Assembly (NCBI GenBank): GCA_047495785.1
Contig: JBLDXI010000032.1
Span: forward strand, 2,108,001 to 2,172,000
DNA: 64,000 nucleotides
Reading direction: 5' to 3'
Origin: Lepidodermella squamata
Lineage: Eukaryota; Gastrotricha
Both the position numbers and the translations under genes were made by a program. The notes below the pieces were generated by a model that was not told the origin of the DNA, did not search any database, and worked only from the letters and a program-made list of their open reading frames with translations. Shown here piece by piece: positions 1-12,538 of this stretch (its first letter is position 1; each line of letters starts with the position of its first letter).

Positions 1-405
1 GGCCGCTAGACGAACAGCTCCAGTTCCGCCAATCGTCTGAACAGTTGCAGTCCTATTGTCGCGAATAGCCGCTGAATTCTCGCCGAGCAGAAGTTTGACT
101 GCTGCTGAGTTGAAATCTTCCATGCCTTCGAGTGGAAGATACGTATGGTTCATGACGAGATCTTCAATTGACAGCATGTGTTGAACACGGCGAACAACAG
201 GTAGAGTCAGCAGTTTTGCATCCTCACCGAAGTATAAGCCAATTGTCAAATTGACCTTCTTCTCGTGAACATCATGTTTACAGATTTCATTCAATTGGAA
301 AAGCTCGATAGCAGGAGTTACGTCGATGCTATGTGACAGATTCGGAACGGGTTTGCTAGGGCCAGATTTGAAGATGGACATGGCTTTTGTATCATCCGCA
401 GGCAT
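1..405 (-). CDS. GOT1: Aspartate aminotransferase, cytosolic type, N-terminal 135 residues (cut by window edge)
   Basis: PLP-dependent enzyme that interconverts aspartate + 2-oxoglutarate and oxaloacetate + glutamate, used in the malate-aspartate shuttle. The frame is open from ATG at 405-403 to base 1 (135 codons), and an in-frame TAA two codons upstream fixes the start. The family order is visible: KVNLxxGxY near residue 50, then LPVVRRVQ, then NHTYLPLEGMEDF, then ATVQTIGGTGAVRLAA at the end, matching the animal GOT1 start through the GGTG loop. There is no mitochondrial leader. The usual VGAYR is IGLYF here, so the conserved Arg of that motif is missing. The PLP lysine and the rest lie outside the window. 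Family certain; cytosolic assignment inferred from the short N-terminus. Confidence 0.88.
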   Translation of the reverse strand, partial: MPADDTKAMSIFKSGPSKPVPNLSHSIDVTPAIELFQLNEICKHDVHEKKVNLTIGLYFGEDAKLLTLPVVRRVQHMLSIEDLVMNHTYLPLEGMEDFNSAAVKLLLGENSAAIRDNRTATVQTIGGTGAVRLAA

Positions 406-3017
406 TTTTTAGTTCGATTAAAGCACTATTCGAGCAAGTAATATGAATAATAATTTCAAGTTGAAAAAGGCTGATTCCGTGTTCATTCTATATTATCAAT
501 TAAGACGGCTTCGAAAATAACCCCCAATGCTAAGGTACAGGTACAAGTAAAGGAACTTAATCCCATATCCCATAATGTCGACTTAATCGCCTGGATATAA
601 TGTCGACTCTGTGACCTGCATGATTTTCGAACATGAAGTCATCTTCATTTCACTAAAGACTTTATCCCCTTGAAGTCGACATTAAGGACCGATTTTTTTC
701 GAAATGGAGCATTTGTATAACTAATAATTGTATAACGAAACATAGCAATAATAGAGGCTGGCAGAAAGTAGGTCACGGCAGATGATGAGGTTTTTTGCCG
801 GATAACGCTGACTTGGCACTCCCAAAAAGTCCGATAAGCCGCCTTAAAAGAATGGGGCCGCAGGTAGTACTGTGTCACGTTGTTTCTAAAAAAGACAAAT
901 AGATTATCCATTTCTTTTTTAATTGTTCCTTAGAAACAACGTGACAAAGTCACATTTTTCTACCATCAATTTTAGGACTTCCACCAATAAAAAGGAAAAT
1001 ACAAATTTTCCCATCAATTTTGGGGTGAAAGTCCTAAAATTGACGGTAGAAAGCATTTTCCCCATGTGGAACTGACCCAACCTGGTAGGTGTGTTATTTT
1101 TCATGCAATTTGGCATGCAAACTGTCTGACACGTAGAGTTGTTAAAAAAACGCTGTCCGAGGATGGACAAAACAATTGACAGATTACTTATTTCATTTCG
1201 CTAAAACAGCATGCGTGATAATGGACAATATCTGCGTTAGATTCACAGCTGTGCGCGCCTTCTAATGTCTAATTTACGAAACTTAGTTGAACTTACGGAA
1301 TATATGTTCATCTTTTTCATTAGCTTGTTTATCATGGAATAAACCCACATGGCTATTTTTTTTAATAATTTTATGTATAGGTATAATTATACGCGCTCGA
1401 GGGCGTAGAAGAAGCGTACTTCAGGATTGATTACTTTTACAGCAAGAGAGGTTGTATTTTTTTTAGAACCTAAATTCGAACACGGTTGCACGCGAAATTC
1501 GTGAGCTATTATGCTAGGCTGTATTTGACTACAGTAATTGAGCGTGAAATTTGCCAACCTCTAGTTGATAATATCAGCTCTGGTCACCTGTTGACGCCAT
1601 TGCCTCCAACTAAAAAGATGTTGTGCTTCAGGCCGTCTTTCCATGCAATCTGCAAATTAGACCATTAGACAGCATCATCCATCAAAATCGCCAGCTTTTG
1701 CTGACCTCATAAATGCCGCCGTTGGCATGGCGCTGAAATTTTAGTGCTTTTTATTTCTGACAAAGACGGGCATCGATGAGTGATATTGAGTGAAGAAGCC
1801 GCATACTTAATCGCACGCAACCGGCGGGTAAAATTGGCATTGGGATGAAAATTGGCAGGGGATATCCTATTAGAGCGCTGCTCTCTTACAGTTATCGAAA
1901 GAAAAATGACGATGAAACGATTGGTTTTTGCAGGGCATTCGACTGATTAAATCGGGGCTTATCTCACACGCCTTTGCGCCAAAAATCTTCGATTTCTATA
2001 TTAGGACTGATTATTCAACCTTGAAAAACTTGGTTTTGTCCAATTTTCCCGCCTCTACAAAACGAGTTTTGTTAAAAATTCCCATTTTTGAAAAATGCTT
2101 TTTTGCATCATATATTATGAATTATGACAAGATCGCCACTGTTCCCCCTTGCTTGGTTATTTTTTGCTTCAATCGAAATTAAGGAATCTTGGATGGCACG
2201 GAATGCAGAATGACCTTTTCCTGCACGAATGACCGCTTGAATCCAAAAGATTGCTTATCTCCTCTGTATCTGCTAAATACTCGGAGAAATGCAGCTGGAA
2301 TATTCAGGAAAAAGTGATCTTGCACGCCATTTATATAGGAAAATACGATAATAAAAAATCCATATTAAAAAACTGAGCCTATAACCCAATCATAATAGTC
2401 AGTTCTGGTTATTTGACATGCACACCGTGAAGTTGCTTACTTGAAAACTGGCGTCGACATAAAGTGGCGTGATTCCAACCGGGACCAATCGGTTCCAAAC
2501 AAAAAAAACGATTTCGGCCCTCAACACCGTTAAGGATTTCTTAATTGCCAGTCGATTCAATTTTTTGGCGAGATGGTGCGAGACGGATAAAAGTAACTAT
2601 TCGAAACGATCATACTATCCGAAATTTGCGGCTTTTCCACTTTTTCAGGAAAGTAGTTTGATAACTGGAGCGAAGTTTGATGATTTGTTCTTGACTCGTG
2701 ATTTTCAGGCAATTATAGATAATGTCATTATACGAATAAGATAGCACCCATATAACACTACTACGATCTCAGTACGGTATTGCTACGATTAGTGCTATCA
2801 GTAGCACTACGGTGAAAAATAGATAGCAGCACGGTGCTACGGTGCGATCTTCAAAATTTCGTAAAAATGGAAATTAACTAGGAAAACGCCGAAAACTTGG
2901 AAAATGCTGGCCTGAAGGTTTGTCCCAACTGCCAGAACAGAATTTACTCGCTTACTTTCAGGGTGACTCAAGTGCTGAATTCAGCCAAATAACGTAATTT
3001 GAGCGCAATTTCAGGCA
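406..3017. other. Intergenic stretch, no gene recognised
   Basis: AT-rich DNA without a convincing coding frame; the ORFs of 60-91 codons lack splice or domain support. It contains the hairpin pair at 874-1047. A dispersed repeat fragment around 1855-1945 resembles 47815-47925 (shared string agggcatt and flanks). A short degenerate tract at 2760-2850 is built from tagcac/acggtgc words. A diverged half unit of the following satellite lies at about 2975-3017. Confidence 0.5.
874..1047. repeat. Two adjacent inverted-repeat hairpins
   Basis: GTCACGTTGTTTCTA at 874-888 is the exact reverse complement of 931-945. Immediately downstream the 963-980 arm (ccatcaattttaggact) pairs with 1031-1047. Two stem-loops side by side suggest a small remnant of a miniature inverted-repeat element. 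No coding content. Confidence 0.6.
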
Positions 3018-5773
3018 TCCAGGGCGCCCTGACGGAGAATCCAATTGGGACAGGGTTTGGTTCGCCTGGAAGGCCGTTCCCGGGGCTTCAACCTGATGCA
3101 ATCGCATTCCGGCCGCGATACTCCGTTGGGCGCCTAGGGAAGCCCGAAATCAGCCAAAATGACCCAAAACCGCTATTCCATTCGCAACTTCGGGCGCCCA
3201 GGGCGCCCTGACGGAGAATCCAATTGGGACAGGGTTTGGTTCGCCTGGAAGGCCGTTCCCGGGGCTTCAACCTGATGCAATTGCATTCCGGCCGCGATAC
3301 TCCGTTGGGCGCCTAGGGAAGCCCGAAATCAGCCAAAATGACCCAAAACCGCTATTCCATTCGCAACTTCGGGCGCCCAGGGCGCCCTGACGGAGAATCC
3401 AATTGGGACAGGGTTTGGTTCGCCTGGAAGGCCGTTCCCGGGGCTTCAACCTGATGCAATCGCATTCCGGCCGCGATACTCCGTTGGGCGCCTAGGGAAG
3501 CCCGAAATCAGCCAAAATGACCCAAAACCGCTATTCCATTCGCAACTTCGGGCGCCCAGGGCGCCCTGACGGAGAATCCAATTGGGACAGGGTTTGGTTC
3601 GCCTGGAAGGCCGTTCCCGGGGCTTCAACCTGATGCAATCGCATTCCGGCCGCGATACTCCGTTGGGCGCCTAGGGAAGCCCGAAATCAGCCAAAATGAC
3701 CCAAAACCGCTATTCCATTCGCAACTTCGGGCGCCCAGGGCGCCCTGACGGAGAATCCAATTGGGACAGGGTTTGGTTCGCCTGGAAGGCCGTTCCCGGG
3801 GCTTCAACCTGATGCAATCGCATTCCGGCCGCGATACTCCGTTGGGCGCCTAGGGAAGCCCGAAATCAGCCAAAATGACCCGAAACCGCTATTCCATTCG
3901 CAACTTTGGGCGCCCAGGGCGCCCTCACGGAGAATCCAATTGGGACAGGGTTTGGTTCGCCTGGAAGGCCGTTCCCGGGGCTTCAATCTGATGCAATTGC
4001 ATTCCGGCCGCGATACTCCGTTGGGCGCCTAGGGAAGCCCGAAATCAGCCAAAATGACCCAAAACCGCTATTCCATTCGCAACTTCGGGCGCCCAGGGCG
4101 CCCTGACGGAGAATCCAATTGGGACAGGGTTTGGTTCGCCTGGAAGGCCGTTCCCGGGGCTTCAACCTGATGCAATCGCATTCCGGCCGCGATACTCCGT
4201 TGGGCGCCTAGGGAAGCCCGAAATCAGCCAAAATGACCCAAAACCGCTATTCCATTCGCAACTTCGGGCGCCCAGGGCGCCCTGACGGAGAATCCAATTG
4301 GGACAGGGTTTGGTTCGCCTGGAAGGCCGTTCCCGGGGCTTCAACCTGATGCAATCGCATTCCGGCCGCGATACTCCGTTGGGCGCCTAGGGAAGCCCGA
4401 AATCAGCCAAAATGACCCGAAACCGCTATTCCATTCGCAACTTTGGGCGCCCAGGGCGCCCTCACGGAGAATCCAATTGGGACAGGGTTTGGTTCGCCTG
4501 GAAGGCCGTTCCCGGGGCTTCAATCTGATGCAATTGCATTCCGGCCGCGATACTCCGTTGGGCGCCTAGGGAAGCCCGAAATCAGCCAAAATGACCCGAA
4601 ACCGCTATTCCATTCGCAACTTTGGGCGCCCAGGGCGCCCTCACGGAGAATCCAATTGGGACAGGGTTTGGTTCGCCTGGAAGGCCGTTCCCGGGGCTTC
4701 AATCTGATGCAATTGCATTCCGGCCGCGATACTCCGTTGGGCGCCTAGGGAAGCCCGAAATCAGCCAAAATGACCCAAAACCGCTATTCCATTCGCAACT
4801 TCGGGCGCCCAGGGCGCCCTGACGGAGAATCCAATTGGGACAGGGTTTGGTTCGCCTGGAAGGCCGTTCCCGGGGCTTCAACCTGATGCAATCGCATTCC
4901 GGCCGCGATACTCCGTTGGGCGCCTAGGGAAGCCCGAAATCAGCCAAAATGACCCAAAACCGCTATTCCATTCGCAACTTCGGGCGCCCAGGGCGCCCTG
5001 ACGGAGAATCCAATTGGGACAGGGTTTGGTTCGCCTGGAAGGCCGTTCCCGGGGCTTCAACCTGATGCAATCGCATTCCGGCCGCGATACTCCGTTGGGC
5101 GCCTAGGGAAGCCCGAAATCAGCCAAAATGACCCGAAACCGCTATTCCATTCGCAACTTTGGGCGCCCAGGGCGCCCTCACGGAGAATCCAATTGGGACA
5201 GGGTTTGGTTCGCCTGGAAGGCCGTTCCCGGGGCTTCAATCTGATGCAATTGCATTCCGGCCGCGATACTCCGTTGGGCGCCTAGGGAAGCCCGAAATCA
5301 GCCAAAATGACCCAAAACCGCTATTCCATTCGCAACTTCGGGCGCCCAGGGCGCCCTGACGGAGAATCCAATTGGGACAGGGTTTGGTTCGCCTGGAAGG
5401 CCGTTCCCGGGGCTTCAACCTGATGCAATCGCATTCCGGCCGCGATACTCCGTTGGGCGCCTAGGGAAGCCCGAAATCAGCCAAAATGACCCAAAACCGC
5501 TATTCCATTCGCAACTTCGGGCGCCCAGGGCGCCCTGACGGAGAATCCAATTGGGACAGGGTTTGGTTCGCCTGGAAGGCCGTTCCCGGGGCTTCAATCT
5601 GATGCAATTGCATTCCGGCCGCGATACTCCGTTGGGCGCCTAGGGAAGCCCGAAATCAGCCAAAATGACCCAAAACCGCTATTCCATTCGCAACTTTGGG
5701 CGCCCAGGGCGCCCTCACGGAGAATCCAATTGGGACAGGGTTTGGTTCGCCTGGAAGGCCGTTCCCGGGGCTT
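3018..5773. repeat. Satellite array, 179-bp unit, about 15.4 copies, trimeric higher-order pattern
   Basis: A GC-rich unit repeats every 179 bp with almost no indels. It carries the palindromic GGGCGCCCAGGGCGCCC and CCCGGGG blocks. Two linked variant positions define unit types: cttCgggcgcc..ctGacgg against cttTgggcgcc..ctCacgg, and a second site caacctgatgcaatcgc against caatctgatgcaattgc. The first four units are alike. From about 3985 the types recur in threes (537 bp). The left edge decays through a diverged half unit at 2975-3017 and the right edge stops abruptly at 5773. Open 60-codon minus frames in each unit arise because 179 is not a multiple of three and are not genes. Confidence 0.95.
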
Positions 5774-6518
5774 TAATCGCAAACTGTGTGCTAAATGCTG
5801 CGGAGTTTATCGCGGGGGCACCGTTGTTAGTTTCGCTGAGCTGAAGTCAGCTAGATGACTGAAATGTCTCAAAATCTGTACCTCACGATCTATTCAGCGG
5901 AAATAGTGCACGAATATCCTCGCTTATCTGGGACCTTCGCCAAGTTAGTGTTCAAGCCCTTTTGACGCAGAACAGTGTGTTCAGCGCTGAATTAACTGCC
6001 TGAAATTTATGCTACGTTATTAGTGTTACTCCGTGGAACATTAATTGCTAGCGCCACGATTGTGCGAAATTTAGACGGGACAATTTGTTAAATTATTCTC
6101 AGGGTAGTTTTCTATCACCGTCATTTTTGATAATTTGAAAAATCACGCCTGTCATCGAAATTTCGAATTTCGAAAATGCTACGGTGCGGAAAAGTGCTGC
6201 CTCAAACACGCCGTACCGGCACCGTAGTCCACCGATAAAAACTACGATCTGCTTTACGGCGCGAGTGCTATTTTTTTCGACGCCCAGAGAAAAAGTGCAA
6301 AAAGGCCAATGAATCAACCCTGGACCTTTGACATGAAAAATCAAGAGGAAAAATTTATCGGATATTCCCTTTATTTAACATTAACATTAATTGAAGCTGT
6401 TTCTATGTGTATAAGGTTCAGTTGAAAATAAAAGCAAGCGGTTCAGATGAACAGTGTGAATAAGTTTTACAAAAAGGAAGGAAAGCAAAATCTATTGTCC
6501 AATTTAAAAACTGCGCTG
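5774..6518. other. Intergenic, 3' flank of EF-hand gene
   Basis: No supported gene. AATAAA on the minus strand at 6375-6370 is a plausible poly(A) signal for the EF-hand gene that ends at 6519. Words such as ctacggtgc near 6180 and 6240 echo the tract at 2760-2850. Confidence 0.4.
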
Positions 6519-6764
6519 CTATTCCGCCGCAGCTTCGAGAAATTTGCGCATTCCTTCTACGAATTCATTCACATTAATGAACCCATCATCATCGGTATCA
6601 AAATCGGTCCAGCATCCATCAGCCAAAACATCTCCGCTGCCAGCTCCCAACACCTCGTTTATTGCCTCCTTGAATTGCGCCTCGTTCAACTTGCCAGAAT
6701 TGTCCTTGTCATATTTATGAAAGGTCTTCTTAAAAGACTCGACTTGTTCTTCAGTTATCGGCAT
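6519..6764 (-). CDS. Small two-EF-hand calcium-binding protein (copy 1)
   Basis: A single-exon 81-residue protein beginning MPITEEQVESFKKTF, with two EF-hand helix-loop-helix units and nothing else, the size of a minimal calcium sensor/buffer. Loop 1 (DKDNSGKLNEAQ, about residues 19-30) has Gln instead of Glu/Asp at position 12, the bidentate Ca ligand, so it probably binds Ca weakly or not at all. Loop 2 (DTDDDGFINVNE, about 55-66) is canonical. No signal peptide, so cytosolic. Its neighbour at 7422-7664 is a paralogue with the same layout and strand, about 650 bp upstream in transcription order. Partner unknown. Confidence 0.9.
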   Translation of the reverse strand: MPITEEQVESFKKTFHKYDKDNSGKLNEAQFKEAINEVLGAGSGDVLADGCWTDFDTDDDGFINVNEFVEGMRKFLEAAAE

Positions 6765-7421
6765 AACAAAGCTACCTGTCTAAGGGGAAAATATAAAAAT
6801 TTGACCATAGGCTGGAATTATGATCAATCTTAAATTTAATAGATTTTAAAAATATGAAATGTTTTAAAAATGGAATTCAAGTTGAGGAAATCTCTGCTTG
6901 TACAGCACCTTCGTATTAGGATTTTATCATGGCTACATCGGCCGTTGATGGAATTTTTTTTCTGCCGAGCAGGTAAAAAATTCGCGAAAACTTGTAATAA
7001 AGCGGGGGTTTACGTGGCAGAAATTACGAGGCATGCAGCGCTCCCGGGTTGTCAACCTTCAAGAAATAAAAATTCCTTAAATAAAATATCCAAATAACAC
7101 ACGCCTGAAGAATCTGCAGAACGGCAGCATAGCTGGTATTTATTTAATCATGTCATTTTGGTGCCAGGTTTCCAATTTGGTTCGGTTTAATATTTCAAGT
7201 TTTTTTATGAAATCCTCATAAATTCCTTAGCCTAGTGAAAAAATGTCAGAATCTAAAGGCTGAAGGCTGACCTATTGTCTTATTGGAGCAGTTTTTATTT
7301 GTATAAATAATCAAGAAAGCAATAATTTCAAATGAAAAAGCTGACTAAATATAGCATATAAGCAATTAAGCAGTGTGCAATCTCGATTAAACAGGTAGAC
7401 CTCAGAAAAAAGCCGCGTCAT

Positions 7422-7664
7422 TCATTCCTTCATTTCGTTGAGTTCACGAACTCCTTCGACAAACTCGTGCACATCAATCAGCCCATCACCGTCACGGTCG
7501 AACTTGGTCCAGACTATATCGAGAAATTCCTGCTCGATTTCAACTCCCAACGTCGAGATTACGGCATTCCTGAATTCTGCCCGGCTCAACTTGCCAGACT
7601 TGTCCTTGTCAAATTCTTCAAAGGCCTTCTTGATAGCCTCGACATCAGCTTCAGTAAATGGCAT
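7422..7664 (-). CDS. Small two-EF-hand calcium-binding protein (copy 2)
   Basis: An 80-residue single-exon paralogue of 6519-6764, with start MPFTEADVEAIKKAF. Both loops are canonical: DKDKSGKLSRAE (about residues 19-30) and DRDGDGLIDVHE (about 54-65), each with acidic residues at 1, 3 and Glu at 12. It should bind two Ca ions. Cytosolic, with no signal peptide. A minus-strand AATAAA at 7299-7294 is a likely poly(A) signal. The tandem pair shows local duplication followed by degeneration of one Ca site in the other copy. Confidence 0.92.
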   Translation of the reverse strand: MPFTEADVEAIKKAFEEFDKDKSGKLSRAEFRNAVISTLGVEIEQEFLDIVWTKFDRDGDGLIDVHEFVEGVRELNEMKE

Positions 7665-8014
7665 AATAATAGATCTATTAAGATATACTCATTCTATAGC
7701 CCTTAATTTGATTGAAAATAAGTATAGGAATATTATAAGTCTTATAATGACAACCAAAAAAACGCCATCACACTGAGCATACTTATATAATACTATTGGC
7801 TGTGAAGCGTTTTTTTTCATGTCTAACCATTTGTTCTGGGCTTAACACCTGAGGAATAATACTATACTTGTGTACTGTAGCTACCGCTTTTTCAAGTATG
7901 AGAGTAACGTATAAAGCAAACAGGTTTCCAGCTCTTAAAAAAGCGAATATTTGACGTAGGAAAACTCCAAATTCTTGTGTTTTTCATCAATTCCGAATTT
8001 TACCAAATTATTTA

Positions 8015-11000
8015 CTAAAAATTGAAGAAACTTTCACACAGTAATTGATTGATTATTCTAAAATGTATCACAAATGGCGCGAGTAAATATGCATAACTAA
8101 AACAAGTAGTTATTGAAGACCGGGCTGAATTACTTGCCGCCGTTGTATTCGGAGTTGGAGTGGGCCACAATGACTGCCAGCCATCCTTCCCAACATCGCA
8201 ATCACCCTTTGAAATTAAATTCGCCTTCAACGTCAGCACGACATCAGGTTGGGGATACGGCAGTTGAGTGAATAACCCTGGAAAAAAATCTACCTTAGTA
8301 ATGGGAGCATATTTTTAGGGAAATTTACTTACGGCAAAATCCTCTCGCTGGATCTTCAGGTCTGAAGTCTGACGGGCAGCGAATGCAGACGTAGGGTGGC
8401 TTACAAACCAAAGGCGGGGTGTAAGTGTTATTGTAACCGTACAAAAACCGGTCTAAGGTCGACCGGGACGAGCACTCGTGATCGATCGGGTCAAGGTGAC
8501 ACTCGTCACCCTTGTCAACCAGGGTGAAATCGGTGAAGCAGAACGGGTAGCTGACAATATCGGCCCTTGCATAGGCGTTGTCGAAATTGACTAATTGCGT
8601 TATGTTGGCGTAACGGAAGGTATCCGGGCAGCGGCAGATACCTCGGATGCAAAGCCCACCGTTGCAATCAGCGTCGAAGGAGCATCGATCACCATAACTC
8701 CCTTAATAATCGAATCGAAATTTTTTTTTTTATAAAATAAAATAAATATGAAAAAAACTATACAAAATTTTTCAATTCACGCTCAGGTCAAATAGAATAA
8801 AAATAAATTGATAAGAATTTTTGAATTTTTTCGAAATTTTTCAAAATAAAATTTTGAAATTTTCATGAAATTTCCGAAAATTTTGAAAAAAAATTCTGGG
8901 CCAATAATTAATAAGTCTATTGATTTCTGAGTGACTATTTTAACTAATTAATTTGCTGACTTACTCAATCGACATTTTTTGCCGTCCCAGAAGGTAGACG
9001 GCTCGTTAATAAAGGTTCTGAAGCACCCTGACCAATCGGGCGCTTTGTAGTTTCGCGCGGCTAAAATAGCGGCCTGGTCACACTGGCACCGGCCGTTTTC
9101 ACCGCATTTTAAGCCTAGAGTTGAATTGCACGAGTAACGCCGATAAATGTCCGTTTCATCGCACGTCGCGTTGTAGCCAAGCTCGCGATGACGGGGCCGA
9201 TCATTGGCTGTACACATCCCATCCAAATCCTATAATAATCGGATAATTGTTTTTCAAAAATCGAATATCGAGATAGGCTGGTCTTACCTCTTGATAAGGA
9301 AACCTGCATTTAATAGTACCCCATCCATATCCTGCATAACCGGTTCTTGTTGTGTTTCGGTAATCATTGACACAACCGTATCTGCTGTCCCAATCTTCGT
9401 TGTTCTGGAACCAGGGATTAAGGCCCAAGGGCGCGGGTGGTATGCATCGGTCGCCAAGTTGCAGCGTTCGATCTATCGAAAAATTTAACCTTCAAAAAGG
9501 TTCGGAGTAATTTAAAAATTTTTTACACGGCGAGCAACGACTGAATCGGTCTTTGAAATAGCCGCCATCGTTATCGCAGTTGCACATGCCATTATCGCAT
9601 GGCGGATCGAGCTGTCTCTCCCAATGAGAGCAAATCGAATTATTAGTCACGCAATCTGTATTATAGGCACAGGCCAATTCGCGGCAAACGCCCTGAATCG
9701 GGTACGTCGTAGCGTTATTTGTCGCTAAATACTCGCCGTAGCACAGGTGGCAAAACGCGCCAGGGTGACACAACCGGGTGTTGTTGTCAAATGTCCACAA
9801 CTCAGGCGCCATCGTGCAGGACTGACCTGTTGGAACCATAGTCACTATCCCTGAAAAAAATTAACAAAATGATAACATATTTTAACCAGATCAGCTTAGA
9901 GAGAAGGGGAATCTTAATTTTGAGATATTAAAATTTTTTGAATTTTCAAGAAATTTGAAAAAATCGATTCCCTTGGACCATAGAGATCCAGCACTAAAAT
10001 TTTCTATAAATTTCTGTCATCCTTTACATTAATTTTGAGCCAATATCGATTCCAAGTATCGATTCCAAAAATCAGTGATTTTTTAATTTTTCTTGATCTC
10101 GCCGAAATTTTCCCAACTAACCAATGCTAGGAAAATGAAAACTCCCACGATCATTAGAACGAGATCAATGCCGTTCGAAAATGAAAAGGCCGAATTTTTA
10201 CGATGGTTTTTTTACGATTTTTTTTAATTTCAAAAATGAAAAATCCTACGGTCGTAGGATCGTTAGGATAAGGTCGATCGAAGATAAGAAAAAGCCAACA
10301 TTGAAAAAATTGAAAAATGTAGCGCTGGAACCTCAAATTCAGATCCAATAAATCACAAATGCCCTTTTTCTCACCGACAATGACGCAAATTCTAAGCGAA
10401 TTCGGCTGTTTCGCATCGTAGTCCCAAGTCAGGAGATCGTAGGGCTCGAACCCTGTAACGCATCTGCACCGGCCTGATCGGCACTCAAAGCTCCGCGCCG
10501 GTCCGATCAGACCTGTATTACACTCATCAGACGTGAAGCAGGAGTCGCCGTAGCCTCGAGGGCGGCACTTTCTCGCATCGAAATCGTATACATCAGTCGA
10601 ATTCACGCATTGGCACTGGCCGTAGAACAGGCTAGGTTGTTGCAGCTGGCGGCAAATCAGGCCCTGAGACGCGTCGCAGACATACTCAAACTGTAACCAT
10701 TGAAGTTTGTCCGAAATTAACGGAACAGGGCCGCAGTAGAACGAAAATGTGGTCAGCAGTTGTCGTTTTATAACTCGCGGCATGGGTTGGTAATTGGGCG
10801 GTGAGGTCGACGGCTCTTCAGTTTTTGAAACCGGAGCCACGTCGCAGTAACCGCCCTTGTCCTTACATAAAAATATTTTATTCAATTTTCAAACTTTTTG
10901 CTTATTTTTTTCGATAATTTCTTACGACGAAGTCTGGATATCGGCAGGCTACATACATCATAGTTCCATTGTTGATGCAGGCGAATTTTTCCAGAATGAT

Positions 11001-12538
11001 TTCATTCGGCTCGCCGGTACACCGGGCGTACAAATTCGGGGTTACCACTGAACAAGGAGAAAAAAACACAATTATTCCCATGATTAAATTTAGCTATTGC
11101 CGGTCACAAGAGTAGGGCTAATTTCATTGAGCCAGCCCCGCATTGATTTGTCCCTTGAGCTGAGTTTTTTTTTATTCAATTATAATTATTTGCGATCATC
11201 AGAGGTATAGTCGCTGTAGAACAACACAAGTTTTATTCGAAATCATTGCCAAAAACTTATGGCCACTTGAAAGGCAAATTACTAGCCGTTAAATTCGCGA
11301 TTACAACGCGCCTTGATGTTAAATATATATAAGATTTCCGTACGAGATTTAATTGAAAAACGTTGAATATTTATTAGCTGTTTTACCGGAACATTATCGC
11401 TTATCTACGTCCCAATGGAGATTAATCAACCAAATGTTAGCTAATATTATGGGCTAATTATTGCCGCCCCGGTGATTTTTCTCATTTAACCCACTTCGAT
11501 TTAAGAATTACGTTTTTTTTACACAATATCTTTTAGCGGAACCAAATTCGCTGTTGCGGAACGTATCTCGAATTTCGCCAAATCTTTATTTTTAAATAAT
11601 TTTAAGAATTTGGGGCAAAGTATAATTCCTATAGTGAACGCTACATCTTGCACAGAATTTTACGCTGAATTTGAAAATAATTTTTTTAAATTATGATGAT
11701 CTATAATAACATCTTTGGAAGTTCTCAAAATTCAGGCCCCGTGAATATTCCAAAATTTGGCTCTGGTAAAAAAAATAGTTTGTACTTACTTGGGAGGCAT
11801 GACCCATCGCTAACTTGAGCTGTGCCGTCAACGCAGATGCAATAGCCAATTCTCGGGCAAGATGGCCACATGGCTGGCTGGTTGAAGAAGTCGTACATGT
11901 AGCATTCCTCATATTTATCCAAATCACAGTCGACATTTTTAAGGCAGGGCGCACCAGTTTTCGCATCTGAAAAAATCAAAATTCAATTGTTAAGAAATAT
12001 TCTCTTTATTTTCCTTTTTAGCTTTCTACTTTTCAATCTCGTCTTAATTTCGTTGATTAAACTAGGCGAAGAAAGACTTATCATCAGTAGCAGATATACC
12101 CCCTCTTCATCGGATTCTACCCGTAAAAAAACGCAAAGCTCTTATGGGTAATGAGAAGTAGATGGGACGACACTCCGCTTATCAATCGGATTTCCGTCTC
12201 TAAAGCCAGGGCTTAGATGATGATGTATAGCCCGAGAAGTACAGGTGAAACGTGGATCGAGAAATCGATGAGAAAAATCAATATATTTTCCTCGACCCTT
12301 GATCCTCAGCCGTAATGATGACGGCGCCTAATTGTGATGATAAAATTCCTGAACGTCATGTCTCGTCAGTACGAGAAAAAATAAACAAACAGCCAATTAT
12401 GTCGATCTTTTTGATGCCTTAGATTTTCGCCTCTAAAATAATATAAACCAATTATTTTTCGAACGTACCTGTAATTTTAACTAGAACGATCGTAATTGCC
12501 AGCAGTATTAGTTCTATTTTCCGCCTCCGACTTCTCAT
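8015..12538 (-). CDS. Cysteine-rich secreted/anchored protein with EB-like modules, nine exons, 753 aa
   Basis: Exons (minus): 12538-12469, 11966-11790, 11047-10926, 10861-10375, 9850-9527, 9472-9288, 9229-8965, 8701-8333, 8277-8015. All junctions keep frame and sum to 754 codons. The N-terminus (MRSRRRK then a leucine/isoleucine-rich run) is a signal peptide or anchor. The body is a chain of Cys-rich modules with patterns like CRPRGYGDSC..DECNTG..CRSGRCRC, DRCSFDADCNGGLCIRGICRC and NGMCNCDNDGG, close to EB/EGF-like modules of invertebrate extracellular proteins. The C-terminus after CDVGKDGW is a Thr/Pro/Asn stretch followed by a hydrophobic segment, suggesting a GPI anchor or membrane tail. 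I do not recognise a specific family member; an extracellular adhesion or receptor role is inference. Introns vary from about 50 to 750 nt. Confidence 0.8.

Noticed and set aside
3088-5782. Repeated 60-codon minus-strand ORFs, one per unit
   Set aside because: They are by-products of a 179-bp satellite; each ends just past its own unit and the frame changes between units.
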